Notes under the pieces: generated by a model
What the model saw: only the letters and a program-made list of their open reading frames with translations
Database searches by the model: none
What the model was told of the DNA's origin: nothing
Origin: 2-12-FULL-60-19 sp041483675
GTDB lineage: Bacteria; Desulfobacterota; Binatia; UBA9968
Assembly (NCBI GenBank): GCA_041483675.1
Contig: JBGPGE010000041.1
Span: 1-35,497, forward strand
Length of the DNA stretch: 35,497 bases
Direction of reading: 5' to 3'
Made by a program: the position numbers and the translations under genes
Shown: positions 31,680-35,497 of the stretch, in pieces
How the letters are laid out: each line of letters begins with the position of its first letter
Position numbering within the stretch: position 1 is the stretch's first letter

Positions 31680-32681
31680 ATGACGACGACTCGAAATCCG
31701 CTCAGACTTTTTTTTCTCGCCGCGATCTTCCCAATCGTAGCCGCGCCGCTCCACGCCGCGCCGCTACGGATCGCCTACACCTCGATCTCGATGGTCTACG
31801 GTCCGCTCTGGACAACCCAGGAAGCCGGTATTTTCAAGAAACACGGTCTCGAGGTCGAACTCCTCTACATCGCGGGCGGCCCGCCCTCGACGCAGGCGTT
31901 GCTGGCCGGCGATATTGCGATCTCTTTTACCGCTGCGGGCGCCGTGGTGGCGGCGAATCTCTCCGGCGCCGATGTAGTCCTGCTCGGGGCGACGATCGAT
32001 ACGTTGCCGTTTGAGGTCTGGTCCGCGCCGACGATCCGCGATCCATCCCAGCTCAAGGGCACCAAGATGGGCGTCACGCGAATCGGCTCGACGTCGGATT
32101 TCGTCGGCCGTTATGTTCTCAAAAAATGGGGACTGAAGCCGGGAAGCGATGTCGTGATCTTTCAGACCGGCGCGGGGCCCGAAGTCTTCGGCGCCTTGAA
32201 AGCCGGCTCGGTCCAGAGCGGAGTCATGAGCGCCGGGCCTTACACGGTGCAGGCGGAGAAAGACGGATTCGTGCGTCTAGCCGATGTTTCAACGATGGGA
32301 TTGGCCTACGCTTTCGGGCCGTTCGCCGCGCTCCGCTCATTCACACGGTCGCAAGCCGACCTGGTCAATCGCTTCATGAGGGCCTACGTCGAGGGCATTC
32401 ACCGTTTCAAGACGGACCGGACGCTGGCTCTGGCAACGATGGAAAAACACACCAGGCTAAAGACCTCCCCGGCCACGGAGCGGATCTACGAACTCTTCGC
32501 CCGGCGTTACGTGAAGCGCGCGCCGGAGGCGACGCCGGAGAGCATCCAGACAATTTTGGACGAGATCGCCGCCAACCGCCCGCTGCCCCCCGGGATTACG
32601 CCGCAGCGTTTCGTCGAGTCGCGTTTTGTGCGGGAGCTCGTGGACAGCGGCTTCGTAGACACGCTATACCAGGGGCGGTGA
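31680..32681 (+). CDS. ABC transporter substrate-binding protein, NMT1/THI5-like
   Basis: A 333-residue exported binding protein with a signal peptide ending LHAAP. It shows LRIAYTSISMVYGPLWTTQEAGIF, the hinge motif GVTRIGSTSDFV and the C-terminal RFVRELVDSGFVDTLYQ. ATG 31680 is preceded by GGAGG at 31668-31672 with 7-nt spacing; an earlier in-frame start at 31578 would put the promoter inside the gene. It is divergent from the paralogue at 30559, so two binding proteins share one control region. It converges closely (16 bp) on the BON gene. Confidence 0.92.
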   Translation: MTTTRNPLRLFFLAAIFPIVAAPLHAAPLRIAYTSISMVYGPLWTTQEAGIFKKHGLEVELLYIAGGPPSTQALLAGDIAISFTAAGAVVAANLSGADVVLLGATIDTLPFEVWSAPTIRDPSQLKGTKMGVTRIGSTSDFVGRYVLKKWGLKPGSDVVIFQTGAGPEVFGALKAGSVQSGVMSAGPYTVQAEKDGFVRLADVSTMGLAYAFGPFAALRSFTRSQADLVNRFMRAYVEGIHRFKTDRTLALATMEKHTRLKTSPATERIYELFARRYVKRAPEATPESIQTILDEIAANRPLPPGITPQRFVESRFVRELVDSGFVDTLYQGR

Positions 32682-32697
32682 TGCTTGCATGGCCGGG

Positions 32698-33003
32698 CTA
32701 GCGCGTCTGAAGATTGTTGACCACGCTTTTGACGCCGCCGACCTGCGCGGCTATCTGCTCGGCCCGCGCCCGTTGCGCCGCGTTGTCGACGACGCCGGTC
32801 AGGTGAACCACGCCTCTGATCGTGGTGACCTCCACCCGCGTGAGGTTCGACGCCTTGTCGGCGACGAGCTTGGCTTTCACGGTCGCCGTCAGGTTGGTGT
32901 CGTCGATATTCTGCCCCATGGTCTCTCCGGTGAGGGTCGTGCAGCCGGAGACGGCCAGGAGAAGCAGCGCGCAAAGCGAAAGCGTTCCAAATGCTTTGGT
33001 CAT
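32698..33003 (-). CDS. BON domain lipoprotein
   Basis: A 101-residue exported lipoprotein with lipobox AVSGC (Cys21), then one BON domain (about 33-100: LTATVKAKLVADKASNLTRVEV through VVHLTGVVDN and VKSVVNNL). BON domains bind phospholipid and stabilise the envelope, as in OsmY and DolP, which have two; this protein has one. AAGGAGG precedes the ATG. The composite repeat copy C begins 30 bp upstream and may carry part of the control region. Confidence 0.9.
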   Translation of the reverse strand: MTKAFGTLSLCALLLLAVSGCTTLTGETMGQNIDDTNLTATVKAKLVADKASNLTRVEVTTIRGVVHLTGVVDNAAQRARAEQIAAQVGGVKSVVNNLQTR

Positions 33004-33032
33004 AAAAGCCTCCTTACGAAAGAATTCGAGCA

Positions 33033-33240
33033 GAATGAACTACCCCGCAGCAAGCTGCGGGGTATCAAGAGACCCTCGGATGACTTTCCCCCGAGTTGTC
33101 ACCCCCGAATGTTTTAATCGGGGGTCCAGTCCGAAATTCCCCTGGATTCCCGCTAAAAACATGCGGGAATGACGGACTCTGGCAGAGCCACCAACAACCA
33201 CTACGCAGCAAGCTACGGGAAATTAACCCGTAGCGATTAA
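33033..33240. repeat. ~208-bp composite repeat, copy C
   Basis: The modules come in the same order as copy B. The left palindrome is ccccgcagc-aa-gctgcgggg (33044-33063). The 79-bp cloverleaf is at 33098-33176. The right hairpin is ctacggg-aaattaa-cccgtag within 33201-33240. It fills most of the 324-bp gap between the BON gene and the DUF1989 gene. No ORF of its own is visible. Confidence 0.85.
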
Positions 33241-33327
33241 TGACACAACCCGGCAGATGTTTCAAACCGGCTGAAACTCCGATATGAAGTAGGGACTTTA
33301 CGGTTCAATGACGAAAGGAGATCGGCG

Positions 33328-33957
33328 ATGAAGCAAGTGCTGGAAAAACACCTGCCTTATAACACGGGATGGGCCGGAGAGATTAAGGGAGGATGCGTGC
33401 TTCGGATCACCGCCACCACGACGGTCGATTTCGTCTGCTTCCGGCTGGCTAACCTCAAAGAGCGATTCGACCAGGCGCGGACCAAAGTTTACAACGGCAA
33501 GATTTTCATCACGACGGGCGACAAGCTGATGGGCCGCAACAACCAGCACATGATGACGATCGTCGAAAACACCAACCACGAGGGGACGCACGACCTGCAG
33601 AAAGGAATGTGCAGCGGCTATCGCTTTCAGCTCGCCAAAAAAGAAGGACGGCTCAGGGAGTATTATCACCGGGACTACAAGGAGGAGGATGTCCCCGACC
33701 ACGGCTGTTACGAAAACCTGTCGCGCGCGCTTCAGCCGTACGGCATCGCTCCGGAAGATATTCCGAGCCCTTTCAATTTGAACCAACACATGATCATCGA
33801 CGGAAAAACCGGCAAGATGGAGCACACGACCGTCAGAGCCAAGCCGGGAAGTTATGTGGAGTTCCGGGCGGAGATGGACCTGCTCGTCGCGATGAGCGCC
33901 TGCCCCGATATGCCGGTCGGCGGCCAGCCGGTGGACTTGGCGATCTACGAGCCATAG
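33328..33957 (+). CDS. DUF1989 / urea carboxylase-associated family protein
   Basis: A 209-residue protein of the urea-carboxylase-associated (UAAP/DUF1989) family, named for its genomic link to urea carboxylase and guanidine breakdown. Typical segments are TTTVDFVCFRLANLKERFDQARTK, NHEGTHDLQKGMCSGYR and DHGCYENLSRAL; conserved Cys and His residues there probably hold a metal. The late AKPGSYVEFRAEMDLLVAMSACPDM is also characteristic. AAAGGAG precedes ATG 33328. No urea carboxylase or guanidine gene is nearby, so its role here is open. Confidence 0.9.
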   Translation: MKQVLEKHLPYNTGWAGEIKGGCVLRITATTTVDFVCFRLANLKERFDQARTKVYNGKIFITTGDKLMGRNNQHMMTIVENTNHEGTHDLQKGMCSGYRFQLAKKEGRLREYYHRDYKEEDVPDHGCYENLSRALQPYGIAPEDIPSPFNLNQHMIIDGKTGKMEHTTVRAKPGSYVEFRAEMDLLVAMSACPDMPVGGQPVDLAIYEP

Positions 33958-33984
33958 GAAGCATGATTCGGGAAAAGGGAGAGG

Positions 33985-34130
33985 GCATTTCCCGCAAAGA
34001 CGCAAAGTACGCCAAGGAAAAAAAGATGATAAAAACTCGTTGCGCTCTTGGCGTCTTGGCACGATGACTTCGTGACCTTCGCGCCTTTCGTGGTGAGAAA
34101 TTCCCCCCGAAGGACGCAAAGCGCTCAAAG
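33985..34130. repeat. Intergenic repeat of cgcaaag/ccaag units
   Basis: Units such as cgcaaagacgcaaag and acgccaagg are followed by their inverted form (gcgctcttggcgtcttggc), and a third direct unit (gacgcaaagcgctcaaagg) ends the tract. It fills the first half of the 336-bp gap after the DUF1989 gene. No reading frame of merit is present. Confidence 0.5.
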
Positions 34131-34157
34131 GTTCGCTCGTGGATAGGCCCGGGGACG

Positions 34158-34260
34158 GCGCAAGCCGCCGCCCGGTCGGAGAGCCTGCGCATCCGATACT
34201 GCCGGTGGGACTAAGCAGCGACCCATTGCGCAGGCTCGGAGAGTGGGCGGCGGCTTGCGC
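34158..34260. repeat. Imperfect long inverted repeat before the dehydrogenase gene
   Basis: Arms at 34158-34191 and 34227-34260 match perfectly as inverted repeats in their outer 16 bp (gcgcaagccgccgccc) and inner 8 bp (cctgcgca). A 10-bp middle segment (ggtcggagag / ctcggagagt) lies in direct orientation and would form an internal loop. The apical loop is 35 bp. It ends 33 bp before the ATG at 34294. Confidence 0.75.
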
Positions 34261-34293
34261 GGCGAGCCCCAATGATGCGAGGCGGCTTGCGAA

Positions 34294-35416
34294 ATGGGAA
34301 TCTATAAAATCGGCGTTCTCCTCGGCGACGATATCGGACTGGAGATCGTGCCTCAGGCGGTAGCCGCGTTGTCTAGCGCGGCCGAGGTCACGCCTGGATT
34401 GGATCTGGATTTCATCGACCTGCCCATCGGCGCCGCGGCCTACAAGGCGACCGGCCACACGCTCCCGCCGGGGACGCTCGAAAGACTCGCCGAATTTGAC
34501 GGATGGATCCTCGGCCCGATCGGCCACGCGGCCTATCCCCGCGACGATCCCAACGCTTTCAATCCCCATCCCGTGATTCGCCGCCACTTCGATCTCTATG
34601 CGAATATCCGTCCGGCGCGCTCGCTGCCCGGCGTCAAAGCGCTCCACGACGGCGTCGATCTCGTCATCGTGCGCGAGAACAACGAGGGCATGCAGCCCGA
34701 CCGCAACATGCACAAGGGGGAGCGGCGAGTTCATGCCGACGCCCGATATGGCGCTGGCCACCCGCGTAATCACCAGACGCGGCTCGGAACGAATCGCGCG
34801 CGCGGCGTTTGACGTCGCGCGGAGCCGGGGCGAGGCCAGGCGCGCGGCCGGGCAGAATCATTCCGCCGGCCCGCGCCCCCGCGTGACGATTATTCACAAG
34901 CGCACCGTGTTCAAGCTCTCCTGCGGCCTGTTCGTCGACACCGTGCGGGAAGTCGCCGGGAAATATCCCGACATCGACGTCGACGAGCATCAGGTCGACA
35001 GCTTCGCGGCGGCGGTCGCGATGAAGCCGCAAAGGTTCGATACGATCGTGGTGACGAACATGTTCGGCGATATTTTGAGCGATCTCGCCGCCGGTCTCGT
35101 CGGCGGGCTGGGGCTCGCGCCCGGACTCAACGCCGGCGACCGCTACGCGATGGCACAGGCGACGCACGGCTCGGCGCCGGACATCACGGGAAAAAATATT
35201 GCGAACCCGTATGCTATCGTCATATCGGCTGAGATGCTGCTGGAGTGGCTAGGCCGGAGGCATACCGACAAAGCCGCCCTGTCGGCCGCGAGCCGCATTG
35301 AGCGCGCGGTCCATCGGGTGATCGCCGATGGCACGCGCACGCGGGACATGGGCGGGGAGGCGACGACCGCACAGTTTGGGAACGCGGTGGTGCAACGGAT
35401 ACGGGAGAGCCAGTAG
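34294..35416 (+). pseudogene. Isopropylmalate/isocitrate/tartrate dehydrogenase family gene, frameshifted
   Basis: The gene encodes about 373 residues of a beta-decarboxylating NAD-dependent dehydrogenase (LeuB/Icd/TtuC family) in two frames. Frame one (from 34294) carries GIYKIGVLLGDDIGLEIV, the FDGWILGPIGH loop and DLVIVRENNEGMQPDRNMHKG. The second frame continues with GSGEFMPTPDMALATRVITRRGSERIARAAF, HKRTVFKLSCGLF, VTNMFGDILSDLAAG and HGSAPDITGKNIANP. Joining needs one fewer G in the run of five at 34716-34720: AAG GGG AGC then restores KGSGEF. It is either a true frameshift or a sequencing/assembly indel. An extra ~17-residue stretch (EARRAAGQNHSAGPRPR) follows the DVA helix. Confidence 0.85.
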
Positions 35417-35426
35417 AGGGAGAGAG

Positions 35427-35497
35427 GTGCTGAGTGCTGAGTGCTGAGTGCTGAGTGCTGAGTGCTGAGTGCTGAGTGCTGAGTGCTGAGTGCTGAG
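35427..35497. repeat. Heptanucleotide tandem repeat (gtgctga)n
   Basis: Ten perfect copies of gtgctga plus one base run to the last base of the window, so the true length is unknown. It starts 11 bp after the dehydrogenase stop. The same heptad builds the inverted repeat at 27956-28038. Confidence 0.9.

Noticed and set aside
33298..34773. Minus-strand reading frame of 491 codons across DUF1989 and the dehydrogenase
   Set aside because: It runs antisense to two conserved genes and through intergenic repeats; no motif supports it.

Overview
The window is a gene-dense, GC-rich stretch of bacterial chromosome. It holds about 36 protein genes, no rRNA or tRNA that I could recognise, no phage or transposase genes and no CRISPR array. 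Five things suggest an uncultured soil or sediment bacterium with a large catabolic accessory genome: several NMT1/THI5-like substrate-binding proteins, hydantoinase/oxoprolinase-type enzymes, an LLM-class flavin oxidoreductase, a split glycine decarboxylase, and many short interspersed intergenic repeats. The style recalls the Binatia / Rokubacteria / Methylomirabilota / former deltaproteobacterial groups. That placement is an inference from gene content only.

Layout. (1) 1-10.2 kb: a truncated amidohydrolase on the minus strand, then a plus-strand catabolic run: substrate-binding protein, LLM oxidoreductase, hydantoinase A and B subunits, SDR dehydrogenase, KDPG-type aldolase and a dihydroxyphthalate-decarboxylase-like protein. 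An orphan DUF433 antitoxin-like gene follows on the minus strand. (2) 10.5-14.4 kb: minus-strand genes for a small exported protein, a lipoprotein with two TonB C-terminal domains, an exported metallo-beta-lactamase-fold protein with a degenerate metal motif and an ABC ATPase without a permease; a substrate-binding protein diverges from the ATPase. (3) 14.6-19.4 kb: a haem-oxygenase-like di-iron enzyme paired with threonine aldolase, a GT-C/TPR membrane protein and a conventional TonB. (4) 19.4-25.7 kb: a minus-strand one-carbon operon folD-gcvT-gcvH-gcvPA-gcvPB followed by a LysR regulator with its own promoter. (5) 25.7-32.7 kb: an ornithine-cyclodeaminase homologue and an alpha/beta hydrolase (plus strand), then minus-strand VOC, bicupin, VOC and substrate-binding protein genes and a divergent substrate-binding protein. 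(6) 32.7-35.5 kb: a BON lipoprotein, a DUF1989 protein and a frameshifted isopropylmalate/tartrate-dehydrogenase-like gene, ending in a heptanucleotide tandem repeat that reaches the window edge.

The genes suggest scavenging and breakdown of small amides, cyclic imides and aromatics. Exported binding proteins would capture ligands, and amidohydrolase, hydantoinase, SDR, aldolase, VOC and cupin enzymes would process them. The gcv-folD operon would feed glycine carbon into the folate pool. No ABC permease gene is present, so at least four binding proteins are orphans here.

The most unusual content is in the repeats. Three 79-bp elements can fold into a cloverleaf of three hairpins closed by an outer stem, with a compensatory base-pair change; two of them sit inside a ~206-bp composite. 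There is also a REPIN-like inverted pair, two imperfect long inverted repeats, and a 24-bp repeat tandemly inserted in frame inside the hydantoinase A gene.
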